Part shown: positions 33,953-45,309 of the stretch, piece by piece
How positions within the stretch are numbered: the stretch's first letter is position 1
Layout: each line of letters opens with the position of its first letter
Source of the DNA: Nelumbo lutea
Lineage: Eukaryota > Streptophyta > Magnoliopsida > Proteales > Nelumbonaceae
Assembly (NCBI GenBank): GCA_022828595.1
Contig: JAKGHH010000003.1
Span: forward strand, 15,190,934 to 15,254,933
Reading direction: 5' to 3'
Length of the DNA stretch: 64,000 bases
Notes under the pieces: generated by a model
The model's input: the letters and a program-made list of their open reading frames with translations, nothing else
Databases searched by the model: none
Told to the model about the DNA's origin: nothing
Program-made: the position numbers and the translations under genes

Positions 33953-35926
33953 TTACATGCCCGGAGCCACTTCTTCGCCATCGGAAGGCACTTCAACAAC
34001 ACCCGAAGGCCCTGCCTCTCCTTCAGAGTCCGGCTCGCCATCGGCAGCATTGGCCATCTCCTGAGTTATGTGCGAAGTGGTTATGGCACTTACATCGAGG
34101 TCGGGGTATGTATTCCGGATCATCCACCGGCTCAACTTGAACCCCCTCCTGTAAGAGTCCACCATCAGATCGTCAAAACGCGGGGAGGCAATGCAGTCTT
34201 CAACTGCCTTCTTTTTGGCGTCTTCAATGCCTTGGGAGAAAATCTGTGTTCTCTCCCTAATGTCCTCCTGAAGATACTCGACTTGATGCTGCAAATCCAA
34301 TTTCAAATCCGCCATGTGCTTGACAACTACCCCCATGGCCTCGACGTCACGCTGAGACCTCGCCTGTCTGGCCATCGCGATGCGAGCAGCCTTTTTCAGC
34401 AGCGTAAGCAGCCACCTCAGCAGCCCGGGTATTTGCCTCTGCAGCACGGAAGGCTTCTTCAGTAGCATGAGCAGCAGCCTCAGCAGCTCGCGCCTGTCGC
34501 GAGCTCCTCTCCACTTGGGCAGCCAAGGCATGAATTGAAGAATTCACCTACCAAAAGAAACAAGTAAGCAAATAACAGTAGAAGCAACAAAATAAAAAAG
34601 GAAGACGGAATCTCACTTACCACCATGGCATGTGTTACGGCGCGGCAAGCGACCTGATTCAAGGGAAGATCGGTCCACGCCGCGACCTCCTCGGGGAAAG
34701 TAGCATCCCTACTCTTCTTAAGAGCGTAGTTCAGCATCAACACGCTCCTAAACTCCCCTTGAGCTCCCGAACCTGAGGGCCCAGCCCGCGTATGAGCAGA
34801 CCCGGAGTGAGGAGCACTTGAGTACGCAGGAGCGCCCGTATGAGTGGTTTCAGCGAAAGGCGCCCCAGCAGTCTCGTGCACCGGTGGAGTCACTTCGGGC
34901 TCCCCGGGCAGATCCTCTGTTGTATGGTCTGGGGCTTGGGTCTCCTCATCCAGGGGTAGCTCGTTACGAGTTCGCTTGGCGACCCGCTTCCTCCTCTTCA
35001 TACCTTGGAACAAACGCCCGCCGCGAGTTCTCTCCGCATCCATCACACCTGCAGAACGAGTTCGACATCAGAAAAAATGAAGGAACAGAGCAAGCAAGAA
35101 ACCGCATAGCCAGAAACCTACCCGAACTCAGGCCGGCTGCAAAAAGCTTAGCCTCCGTTAAGTAGTGGTGGCACTTTAAGCCTTGCCGTGCCCACTGCCG
35201 GAGACCCTTCACCGTCTCTTTATCAAGAGTTACGCCCGATTCGGGAACGGCCTCACCCCACCCGGTCTGAAAGGGCCATCCTTGTGCACTTCGCATGCCG
35301 AAGTAGTCCCGCTTCCACGCCGGGACCTTGTTAGGGAGATCGTGCAGAAGCTTAAAACCCTGGCGAGGAGTAAGGTAATACGCCCGTCTCCCCCCAAGAA
35401 GAGGACCCGCCTGTCTCTTGAGCATCAAGATAGAGGAGAATATCTCCAAGTCCAAGGGGAAATTCTGCTCGCAAAAAAGGGATATCGTCCCCACCAGGTT
35501 CCGAATAGAGTTCGGATGAAGCTAGCCAATGGTGACACCGAAGTGGTTTATGACTTCGACGAGGAGGGGATGGAAAGGAAGTCGCAACCCTGCGGCGAGC
35601 TACTCTCGAAAAATCACGATCTCGTCGGGACCGTGTTCCCAAGGAAAGTTACCCGAAGGAATGAAATATGTGTACCCCCCAGGAAGATTGTAGGACAGAA
35701 GTATGGATTGAAGCCCCTCAGGCGTCATGGTCGAAGGACCAAACCTGTCTAGCATCCGACCTCGGCGGGAGGTAGACGCCAAACTGCCCGAAGCAACTCG
35801 GCCCACTAGTTCATAGTCTTCAAGCTCCACCTCGGGGTCACTGAGGCAGTCTGGGGACACGACTCGGTTGGTGGAACCTACGCCGGCCCTACTCGAAGAA
35901 TCGTCTGAGCTATCAAAGCTAGACAT
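33953..35926 (-). pseudogene. Antisense extra gene of copy B, three exons
   Basis: The start is ATG at 35926 (MSSFDSSDDSSS). Exon 1 is 35926-35122 and intron 1 is 35121-35049 (GTAGGT...CTGCAG, 73 nt). Exon 2 is 35048-34621 and intron 2 is 34620-34548 (GTAAGT...GGTAG, 73 nt). Exon 3 runs from 34547 to TAA at 33953. Phases fit: exon 1 ends with one base over, and exon 2 restores phase 0. The expected product of about 600 residues has an acidic Ser-rich N-terminus, a PF04195-like region (PGGYTYFIPSGNFPWEHGP ... LHPNSIRNLVGTISLFCE), a Pro/Thr-rich linker, an Ala-rich coiled coil, and an acidic tail. Lesions are TAG at 35602 and 35524 (both CAG in copy A) and an extra A in a run near 34400 that shifts exon 3. 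The cellular role is unknown. Confidence 0.8.
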
Positions 35927-36106
35927 TGGGGAAAAGATAGATTCGAGAAAGTACTCACCGGAAAGTTTGAAGAACAAGCTAAAGAACCGTGAAGACTGTA
36001 TAACCAGCCTTGACGCGAGCTGGAAGAGACTCGGACGCGAGTTGGAATGTTGGACGCGAACTCGATAGACAACCGCAGAAGTGACAAACCAACCGGGGTC
36101 CCCCAC

Positions 36107-36371
36107 TATTTATAGCTACAGTAACCAAGAATCGACCGTGTAGACTGAAGACGATCCGACGGCCCACGTTCTTACCAACCTTGCAACCCTTAAAGTCGAG
36201 ACGTGATTGGCGCACGTCTTTCCGAAAAAAGCGAAATGTCAGCACGTCTTTTTGAAACCGACGTCGCTTCGACACGCGTCTTTTCGAATCTGACGCGCCG
36301 CACGTCTCCCTGACAGTCGACGGCGTACGTACAGCAGTGGCGTGCCTTTTTGAAATGACCCACTGTCACGT
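36107..36371 (-). promoter_or_regulatory. Promoter of the antisense gene in copy B
   Basis: The minus strand has TATAAATA (36114-36107), CCAAT (36210-36206) and five ACGTG/CACGT cores (36201, 36213, 36243, 36301, 36367). The order and the 92-bp TATA-to-CCAAT offset match copy A. Confidence 0.65.
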
Positions 36372-36570
36372 CCCAGCGGCGCGAGTTGGTTTGAAGTTTA
36401 AAACGCACGGTCATAACCACCAGCGTTCTTGAGTAAGGCACGTTTCCAACCTTCTCGAAAACCGAAAAAACCCTAGCAAAAGCGTCTCATACAGTGAAGG
36501 TTTGAAGGACGGGACAAATCTACAACCACCTCGTGAAAACTCCCCGCACCATGGCAAGGCCCTCGGCGCA

Positions 36571-36583
36571 AGGAGTGGGGGGC
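36571..36583 (+). promoter_or_regulatory. Polypurine tract of copy B
   Basis: AGGAGTGGGGGGC lies 3 bp before the 3' LTR start. Confidence 0.85.
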
Positions 36584-36586
36584 AAT

Positions 36587-37476
36587 TGATGAAGGAAAAT
36601 TTGGCCCGACCTCTTTATTATGAGACACGTGGCAGAAACGACAGCTCGGCAAAAGGGGTCAAGCCTAGGCGGGAACAAGGGCACACTTCGCCGAACTAAC
36701 CCACCTTGTAACAGCTCGGGGCAGACTTCCGAATTGCCGCCTTGTAACAGCTCGGGATAGACTTCTCCCAACTGACCGCCTTGTAATAGCTCGGGATAGA
36801 CTTCGCCGAACTACCACCTTGTAACAGCTCGGGGTAGACTTCGCCGAACTGCCACCTTGTAACAGCTCGGGACACACTTCGCCGAACTGCCACCTTGTAA
36901 CAGCTCGGGACACACTTCGCCGAACTGACCCACCTTGTTGCAGTTCGGGATACCTCCGAGCTGTAGATCGCCTCGCTCAGCACTTCGCATCTTCTAGGCA
37001 CTAAAGCCAAACAAGTCGTACCATGCCTGGCACCAGGGAATTCCGTGCCCGAGGGTGCCACGCCTGACTGACTTGGGATCTGACGTTTTGGCAGCAGCAC
37101 TCTAAACGGCCACCTGCCACCGCCACTGGCACCGCCATCTCCAGTTAGACGGTTAGGCAGTGACGGTTCTGTCTCAGCAGAAGGGACGACAGCCGAGTTG
37201 ACAAGCGCAAGAGTAATCATACCCGATCTGACAAGGGCCTCGGGACGAGTACGCGAAGCGACTATAAGAGCCCCCTGCCCCCCCGACAACGGAGGTATGC
37301 AAAAACTTTGCGCTATCTGGTATTACCTTGCTTTTGAAAGATTCTAACTTGAGCTTCGGAGCCTCTACACTGGGTTCCCCCCGAAGCTTTCCCATCTCTC
37401 CCGTTTCAGAATCCCTGCTTCCTCGTTTGAAAGCAAGACAGTGGACAGCTAAGACCGGCCGGATCGCGCTCCATCA
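36587..37476 (+). repeat. 3' LTR of copy B (890 bp)
   Basis: It is the same length as the 5' LTR, with the same TGATG/CATCA ends and the same U3 tandem array. It ends exactly at the canonical LTR terminus, unlike the left side of the insertion. Confidence 0.93.
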
Positions 37477-37542
37477 AGACAGAAATATGAATGAAAATTA
37501 GAATAAAAAGGAATGAGACTTCATTCCTAAAGGAGGAGGAGG
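37476..37542. repeat. 67-bp flank duplication, right copy
   Basis: Identical to 26682-26748. The first A is shared with the LTR terminus, so the length is 66 or 67 bp. Confidence 0.93.
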
Positions 37543-37680
37543 AAGAAATGTCATTCTACCAGTAATGAAAATAAGACTCCGATTCCATTTCACCAAATAA
37601 TTGGAATCAGAATAATTCATTCCAATTCCAACTCCAGACCCCCTATTCCTGCAAATCAAACGAATACGTTGATTTGTACA
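37477..37680. mobile_element. Right part of the GGAATT-type MITE split by copy B
   Basis: The element continues with CATTCCAATTCCAACTCC and ends near GCAAATCAAACGAATACG, the inverse of the family's left end. Confidence 0.55.
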
Positions 37681-38317
37681 TATAAATCAATACGAATACG
37701 TTGAGCATACATACACAATATAGGGTTTGGGTGGGTTAGAACAGATTGTTCGAGACAAACCCAACTCTACAGCATCATCAGTATTTTGCCAGTTTCAAAT
37801 CTCAGCCCCGTTCTCTCACCATTAACACCAAATATCTGCAAATGAAAGCGATGGTTGAGTGTATGAATTGTGCAGTAGGTATGGCCTATGGGCCCCAGGT
37901 TATCGAAATAGAGGGCAAGAGAAGTTAGGTTTGTATATGATAAAAAGGGGGATAACGGAAGGAAAACTTCAATAATATTTAAGTAGACCCCATAATAATG
38001 AAAAACATCGTTAGATCAAGATTCCGTTGTTCATACACCAACAAATGTAGTACCAAGGTTAGATTCTCAACTAAAAGTTGTTATGGCTGATTAGGATTTC
38101 TAATTGCTCCTTCTCAATCCTTTACAGCGGATACTTTACCTTCGGTTAAATCCAATTACCAAATACCATAAATGGTTAACAACTTTCTTTTGGTTTACAA
38201 TAAGGGTAAGGAATCTGAATGGGAATGATTCCAACTGTTTTATTGACCGGAATTAGAATTTCATTTCTATTTATTGTGAAATGGCATTCTCCCAATATTT
38301 GAGGGGATGGTCTTCCC
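37681..38317. other. No gene seen
   Basis: AT-rich. Only short ORFs without domains. Confidence 0.45.
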
Positions 38318-38855
38318 TAGGGGTGTTCATGGTTCGGTTGATTTTTTGGACTAAATTGATATGTTTGGTTTTTACATTTAATTGAACTGATACAACCGGT
38401 TAATCGATGGATTGGTTAACCACAGTTCAGTTTTTCGGTTTTTTGTGCCCTTAAAATTAAAAAAAAAAAGGAAAAAACACAATCAAGGAGAACTGGGATT
38501 GCTAGTGTTGCCGAGAACTAGGTTCGCTAGTGTCATTCGTGGAGAGAGAGAGCTCAGAGAGAGAGAGTCCATTGCCCTTTGGGGAAAAGGGAAAAGGAAA
38601 AGAAAGAGAGCTCAAAGAACTGGGAGAGTGGGAGTTTGAGAGAGTGAGAGTCCGAGAGAGAAAGAGAGAGAGCTCAGAGAACTGGGAGAATGGGAGTCTG
38701 AGAGAGTGAAAGTCCGAAAGAGAGAGAGAGAGAGCTCAAAGAGAGACTGAGAGAGAATTCAAAGAACAGTGAGAGTCCCACTCTCAGTTTTTCAGTTTGA
38801 TTTCGGTAGGTTTTTTGGATCGGTTCAGTTTTTCAGTTTTTTTTGCTCACCCCTA
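38318..38855. mobile_element. hAT-like element with GA-rich core
   Basis: It starts TAGGGGTGTTCATGGTTCGG and ends TTTTGCTCACCCCTA. GTCTTCCC (38310-38317) and GTCATCCC (38856-38863) form an 8-bp duplication with one mismatch. The core (about 38540-38765) is GAGAGAG-rich with repeated AGCTCAGAGA and GAACTGGGAGA words. Confidence 0.75.
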
Positions 38856-38863
38856 GTCATCCC

Positions 38864-39399
38864 CTCTCCCTCCTTTGGGAATGAAATCCCATTTGGGCCT
38901 GTTCCTATTTTGACTTTTATTCCTATCTAATCCATACAAACTATGGGAATAGATTGCTCTAATTTAATTCTAAATGATTTTGATTCTTATTCCGATTACA
39001 AATCAAATTATCCTTAATATTTAATTGCATTGCATAATATGCGTACTACATTAATGAAGGAAAAGAAAAATTGATGTGCGCAAGATCAATATTTTTATTG
39101 TAATTGTAGATCATAAATACTCCCACTATTTTTACATCAAGTCCGTCCATAAGATTTTACTTTTGAGTTTTGGCTGTGACAAGTAAAATTGTGTGAAAAA
39201 AGTGCTTTTGAGACTGATTAGTATGAACTGCTTTAAAAATATTATAATCTGAATCCAAACTACTGGTAATCCCAAAACACAATGCCTAAAATTGGAGTTA
39301 TCTTCTTTTTAACTTTAAAATCCTACAATTTTGACAGGCTCAGGTTGAACATTTATAAATTTAAATAGGCCTGGTCCAAGATTAGGCTGCATTTGGCAG
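38864..39399. other. No gene seen
   Basis: AT-rich. Nothing recognised. Confidence 0.45.
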
Positions 39400-39810
39400 A
39401 ATCCCTGATTAGTATCTTGTATTTTGGCTCGATTGACAATTTGGTCTCCAAATTTTAAAATGTGATAATTCAGAACCCGAACTTTCAAAATGTGACAATC
39501 TAGTACCTGTCATTAATCAGCTGTTAAGTAACATTTGAAAAGTCAAAAATGCCTTAAGAATGCCATTTATTTCTCTTTATCAACCATCCAAACATTGACA
39601 ATAAAATGAACAGTCCCAAATTCTAGATTCTTCTAAACAGTCACCAACTTTTTTGAATAGAAGAGGCTAGGATTTGGGACTGTTCAGTTTTTTGTCAACA
39701 TTTGGAGGTATTGGATTGCCACATTTTAAAAGTCCGGATGTTGGATTGTTGCATTTTAAAATTTGGGGACCAAATTGTTACAATACAGGATACTGATCGG
39801 GAATTTTCCC
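39400..39810. mobile_element. Mutator-like fold-back element
   Basis: The ends ATCCCTGATTAGTATCTTGT and ACAGGATACTGATCGGGAAT are imperfect inverses, continuing inward as CAATTTGG(T/A)... against the inverse. It is the same family as 45814-46973, which shows a 9-bp duplication. A half copy is at 47352-47607. Confidence 0.6.
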
Positions 39811-42004
39811 TTCTTATTTTAAGGACTTATCTCCTTTTTTTTTTTTTTGTCAGATACTTTACCTGCATCCCTATCATTAAATGTGTCCAAATGCAATCGA
39901 ATGCAGCTGATTTGCTTTCTCTCTCTTCATTAGACAAGCTTTAGTATGCATTCTTTAATTGATTTTTTTTATTAATAAAAAAGTTAATGCTTTGGATAAA
40001 AATATTATATTTTTTAAGGCAACTCTTACTAAATACCAAATACTCAAAAAACATTTATTGGTTCACTCTTGTTTCTCATAATCACAGCCTAAAAAATAAA
40101 AAAGCAAGAGTTTTGAAACAATGCCTAATTGTCAACAGTAATGACACTTAGACCACGGTTGTGCTTGGTCAATGCTATGTCCACCATCATCAGCTTCTAA
40201 GCCATGTCCCAACTATTTGGAATCAGCTACACAAATTCTGTTTCATATCTATCTATGGACACTTAAATCATTTCTTACTATCTCTATCCAAGTTTACTTC
40301 TTCTAATTGGTGCTGTTGATCATGTGATCCATGCACATGACCAAATCATACCAGCCTATTCTCTCCTTTTATCACTTGTATATTGGAATTTCACCTAGAT
40401 TGTTTGCATGACTTCATTTTTAATCCTATATATTGGAATAATTCAAAAGGTCACATGAACTACTTTTTAATTCCTATCCTTGACGCCGTGCCCGTGTTTA
40501 TTGCAGGATCACAAAATAATGCTGTGAACAGATGTGAAGTCATTTAATCAATACATACTCAATTATAAATAAGTACTTGAGCTTACCATTTGCTGCAACC
40601 ATCAAATGAAATGCCAACACGATTAGCATCTGTTTATATTAAATTCAAAATGCAAGGGGAGGTGTTCTCCAATATGAATTATTTTTCTTGTTGCAAGTTT
40701 CAAAAAACAAAAGGCATTACCTATCATCTATGCCTTATTTAGTAGAGTTTTTTTTTTTTTCATTTTGTGATCTGCCATATCAATGCTACATATATAATTA
40801 ATTCAATTTCTATAGTTCTATGTTAAAAAAAATGTATTTACTATTTAGTAATTAAAGGAGTTTCACATTGCAAGAAGAACACCACGGTTTGCATTGTATT
40901 TTGTATTGAAACACCTCAAACTGACCTCTATGCTATACATATTTATTGGATCAGGGGGGTGTTTTTCATAAAAATGGTATTTGCTACTAAGTGATGTAAA
41001 AGCAGGTGAAAAAAAACAACATTTTATTGAGAGATGTGAACTCCAAAGTGTTTTGCAAGGGACCTACTATCCACCTCCTAATAAGAAGAATGGGATCCAC
41101 ACAATGAATGACATCTTGAAAGCCTCATTTCCAGGTTTTCGTTTGCGTTAAGAAAAACATTTGATTTGGTTTGTTGAAGTTCGTCCCACAGCCAAGTAAT
41201 AATTGTTGATCAAGCACTCCAAATTTGCTAAAAATGAGAACTGAAATATAAGCCGCAAGGCCCAAGCAAAAATAAATAGTAAGAGTGCGGATCACTGGCT
41301 GATATCCTTATTGGGTTTTGTATTAGGCATCATGTTTGCAGTAAATCGGTCTTCAAGTCTTTAATTGTATGAGATTTTTATTTGAATTAGTACATTAAGG
41401 GCTTGTTTGGTTGCACCTACATCTGACATCTAAAAAGTAAAAAAGCAAAACACCTCTAATATAAGTATTTTGAAAATTTGTTATTTTTTGTGTTCTTACT
41501 GAATACTGACATTTGATTGTAGAGATTGTTGTTCTGAAATCTAAATGTTGGGTTTTGTGAAATGACACTTGCCATTTTACCCCTAAGGATGAGAATGTTT
41601 GTTTAATTCTTTAATAAACATTAATAATAAATAAAAAATTATTAAATTAATAAATGATTTTCATTTTATTATTAAATTGATAGTTAATAAATAAATAATT
41701 TAATAATTAAAGTATTAGAAACATAATTAAATATTAAATTAACAAATAAATTTGAATTTTATCAAAATATTAAATATTTGAATAGTTATTAAAATATTCA
41801 CTAACTATTTATTTTCATCAATTATTTTGGAAAGTTATGTAATAATTTATTTTACTATTATATTAATTATTAATTAATTACTATTTTATTATTCAATCAA
41901 TTATTGACTTAAAACAGTAGTTGATATTTAATTAAATATTAATTGAAGATAATTTTATACTACTTAATATTTAATTAACATTCATTGGTGATTTTACTGA
42001 ATTG
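39811..42004. other. Spacer, no gene recognised
   Basis: AT-rich, with TTAAT/AATTA-rich stretches at 41590-41990. No ORF above 60 codons with recognisable content. Confidence 0.45.
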
Positions 42005-42173
42005 GGATCTACTCCACATAGAGTGCTCCTCACACCGACCACACAGCCACATTCCACCATGTATTGAAACATCTCCCTTGAATAATAATATACACGAATG
42101 GGAGATGTTCCCCATGTATAGACAATACATGCTGTGAGGTCGGTATGAGGAGCACTCTGCGAGGAGTAGATCC
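42005..42173. mobile_element. Short hairpin MITE, GAGTGCTCC family
   Basis: Left arm GGATCTACTCC...GAGTGCTCCTCACACCGACC is mirrored by GGTCGGTATGAGGAGCACTC...GGAGTAGATCC. A second inner palindrome around ATGTATTGAAACATCTCCC / GGGAGATGTTCCCCATGTAT makes a long hairpin. Relatives are at 45310-45498, 58165-58330 and, in part, 63060-63160. Confidence 0.7.
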
Positions 42174-42694
42174 AGACTCGATATTACTATATGTTTTGGT
42201 CAAGAGATAAAACTAATGTAACCAAACACCACCTAGATAAGGTATAACTTCCAATTATAATTCCTTTATGTAAAACAATGGTACTCGGTCCAATGTCACA
42301 TATTATCTTTAAAGAATTTATGCGGATTATTTTTTAATTTAAGAAATTAAATTTTGATTTGATTTGTCATAAAATGATACGAATAGTGGGACTCACCCAC
42401 TCTGCATCTATTTTTATTTTGATTGGAAGTTTATTTCCCCTTTTCGGAGTTGGAGACAGGCCACGTATTTGAAGTAAAAGCTTCTGAAGGCTTTATGAAG
42501 GTCATTACCATTTCGTGGAGTGGATATGGCTACTTTGCTACCACGGGCAACAATATATTTAACGTAACTAGCATGTCATGAAGAGGTAGAAACTGTGATT
42601 TGAAGCCCCTTGGACATCAGCCCCGCTTCAGTCAGCAGCAGTTGTGGAAGGAAAACCACAAACTATTAGGGACGGGCAAATGGTTTCAAATGGC

Positions 42695-43228
42695 TAAGGG
42701 TCTGTTTGGCTTGCAGTTGAAATTAGAATCGGAATCGGAATCGGAATCGGAATTGAAATTAAAATCTTTTAAAATCAGAATCCTATTCATGGTTTTCAAA
42801 ACCGGATCGGACCGGAAAAATCAGGAACCGATCACTTGACCGGTTCCATTTTCCCCTAGAACCGCTTTTTTTTCCGAAAATTGTTGATTTTGGTCAACAA
42901 ACCACTGACCTAGCTGGTCACTTGAACGGTCAGACCGTTCGAACCGGTAACCAAACCCCTGACCATTTTGATTTTAAAAACCATGATCCTATTCTCATAG
43001 TCTGTTCGGTCCAAACAGGAATAGAAATGAGAATTGGAATCAGCAGGTATGAGATTTCATTCCCAAGGGACAAGGAATGATCATTCCCTTAAATGGGGGA
43101 ATGCCATTCCAACAAGAATAGGAATAGGAATGGAATTTCAAATCTGCCCAATCAAACAATTGAAAATGGAATAACCCATTTCGATTCCGATTCCAAACAC
43201 CTATTCCTGCGAACCAAACAGTGCCTAA
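42695..43228. mobile_element. GGAATT-type MITE with a nested insertion
   Basis: It begins TAAGGGTCTGTTTGGCTTGC, has a (GGAATC)n tract at 42726-42753, and ends ...GCGAACCAAACAGTGCCTAA. It is interrupted by 42788-42985. Confidence 0.65.
42788..42985. mobile_element. 198-bp nested element with 8-bp duplication
   Basis: The ends are CATGGTTTTCAAAACC and GATTTTAAAAACCATG. ATCCTATT occurs directly on both sides (42780-42787 and 42986-42993), as expected for a hAT-type insertion. Inside are inverted ACCGGATCGG / CGAACCGGT strings. Related decayed copies are at 57803-58060 and 58530-58830. Confidence 0.75.
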
Positions 43229-43639
43229 GCTTGGTTGGAATTTATACGTGGTGTTTGGGCTTTATCTGGGCTCAAATCCATCCCAATAATAATAATATAT
43301 AAAAATTACACGACTTTTTTTCTTGGGTGTTCAATTTGCCAATTCGGATTTATGATATTGTCACATCAGCCAATTCTCCAATTCATGTGCAAAATCCCAT
43401 TTCGGATGATGCCCAAAGTTCTAGGAGAAAGCTTCGTCCGTCAAGGGTCATTGATTTCTAACATTGCACTGAGATGTCTATACCAGTGACATGCAATCAA
43501 TAATATTGTGATAGTTGCATTTTTTTTTTTTTGGAAAAATTGCTTAATCAATATTGTTAATATCAAATACTCTTCTTCGGCTAATCCATCCCTTCATTCC
43601 AACAAAAACACTACAAAGAAACGATGAACAAGACTATAA
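43229..43639. other. No gene seen
   Basis: AT-rich. Nothing recognised. Confidence 0.4.
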
Positions 43640-43812
43640 ACCTACAGATTGTGTTTGATGGCCAAAGAGAAGATGATCAACAAAAAAAGCACCAGAGATC
43701 ACTCCCGCTTTGGCAACCTTATGAGCAACGTCATTTTTCTTTCTCAAAACCCAACTAAAATGCACCTTTCCACCTGAAGACTAGTCACAATATCTTTACA
43801 AATAAACAAAAT
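43640..43812 (-). pseudogene. Relic of a LINE-type or RNase H-like domain
   Basis: The minus strand at 43756-43703 reads FSWVLRKKNDVAHKVAKAG, which resembles the C-terminal motif of the RVT_3/RNase H-like domain common in plant L1-type elements (..R..N.VAH.LAK.A). CKDIVTSLQ just upstream, in another frame, fits the preceding segment. It is short and frame-broken, with no other LINE parts nearby. An orphan host RNase H-like gene fragment is an alternative. Confidence 0.4.
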
Positions 43813-44415
43813 AGTGGTAAATTTTAGATTACCACCTTGTACTTTGGGGGCAGTGACATATGCCCCTCCGAACTTTTAGACTAACATTTTGCCTCTTAAA
43901 AGAACAGAAATTTTAAATTTAGCTCAATTTAAAAAGAGTACAAATACAAATTTATAGAATACAAAACTTTCTATTTTGTATATATTTGTATTGAGCCAAA
44001 AGAACATAACTGGGCAGGGCAAATCCCTTTTATTCTTTCTCACCCATTTGCTGCTAAACCCTAATCGAAGAAAAATCTTGCTATTGCTACCGGTGGTTCC
44101 CGACCCGATTCCTAGAGCTGGTTACTTTCCTGGTGCAAAACATTCAAGTAATTAACCTGAAGAATAGCAACAAGCCTGGTAAAACGGAAGCTAAGATGCA
44201 TCTCTTATATTTAAGACCAGGTTGGAAGGATGATTCAGGTCTACCAAGCCTTAATGGAGTCTGCACAAGATATTCAGACTCCGAGTCTCCCCCCCCCACC
44301 CCCATAATGGCCCATAATGTTTGGTTTGTATACTTGAAGCTGAACTCCCCTTTCTTAATTTATGTGCAGAGAAACTTTGATGTTAAACAGGGAGGAAGTG
44401 GCAACTGAAGAAAGG
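43813..44415. other. No gene recognised
   Basis: Includes an open stretch at 44133-44408 without a recognisable domain. Confidence 0.35.
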
Positions 44416-44527
44416 TTATGTTTGATTTAAAGGAAAGGGTAGGGAAAGGAAGGAAAAGAAAGGAAACCTATATAAAGTTTATATTCCTACCTTTCCCTAC
44501 TTTTTCCTTCAAACCAAAGATATGCGT
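44416..44527. mobile_element. Tiny fold-back MITE, GTTTGGTTTGAAGGAAA family
   Basis: TTTGATTTAAAGGAAAGGGTAGGGAAAGG is mirrored by CCTTTCCCTACTTTTTCCTTCAAACC. The same family is at 62487-62607. Confidence 0.6.
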
Positions 44528-44825
44528 TTATCGAACCCAATAAATGAGTGGGCAAAGTGTCGAAATCTATAAATTCAGCGTTCAGGGGGATTTTTGGCTT
44601 AGGTGAAAGTTCGGGGGGTTAATTCACAAGTGTCAATACCCCAGAGGACAAAATGGTAATCTGCTTTTTACCTGAATTAAATGTCTGACTGCGCAGATTA
44701 GCCCCATTCTTTAAGGATTTATCAGCTACATACTGTCATTTTCCATGATCACTTGTTTAAGGTCAAGATCATTCACTACTTTAAGCTGCTTGTACTGCTT
44801 GTAATTTATATATAACTTCTCTCTC

Positions 44826-45190
44826 AATTACGGATATCAATGGATTAGTTTTGGATTGAATCCGTCTAAGCCAAAATCAATTTAGACGGATTGGATAATA
44901 TATTGAATTGGATCAGTCCAGATTTAATGATCAAAAGTGTTTATTGGATTGGATTCGACCTATTCCATCCTTAATAAATTTATATTAGATTGGGTTGGGT
45001 TGAAACAATCATTGTCTAGTCCATTGATAAAAGATAGGAATATAGGTGTCAATAGACCAGATTTGAGTTACTATTAATCTAAATTAAAACAAATATGAAC
45101 AGATTGGATGGTCCAAGCAATAAATTAGACCGATCCAAAATGGTCAAAAATATTCATTGGATTATTAGGTCCGTTTGCAAACCAACAAAC
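44826..45190. mobile_element. Degraded relative of the element at 13072-13446
   Basis: GGTGTCAATAGACCAGATTTGAGTT and GATAAAAGATAGGAATATAGG match the interior of 13072-13446. The termini are eroded. Confidence 0.45.
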
Positions 45191-45309
45191 GCCTGCCCAA
45201 TCTCTAACCTAAGCATTATTAGCATTAAAAAAACCACGACCAGTATTTGTTTTATATTTCTATCTTTTTAATTAATAGCCAATGGCTCCCAAAATGTGAG
45301 AGGTAGATG

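Larger units (their letters stand above)
26749..37476 (+). mobile_element. Tat-lineage Ty3/gypsy insertion, copy B, with an extra left segment
   Basis: This is a 10.7-kb insertion in plus orientation. It comprises an extra 333-bp segment (26749-27081), the 5' LTR (27082-27971), PBS, gag-pol (28057-33742), the antisense extra gene (35926-33953), the polypurine tract (36571-36583) and the 3' LTR (36587-37476). It belongs to the same family as copy A (Gag start, all pol blocks, antisense gene and promoter). By my manual count the LTRs differ at about 32 of 890 positions (3.6%), so it is the younger copy. Coding lesions in RT, the second RNase H and integrase make it non-autonomous. It lies inside an older GGAATT-type MITE. 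Confidence 0.93.
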
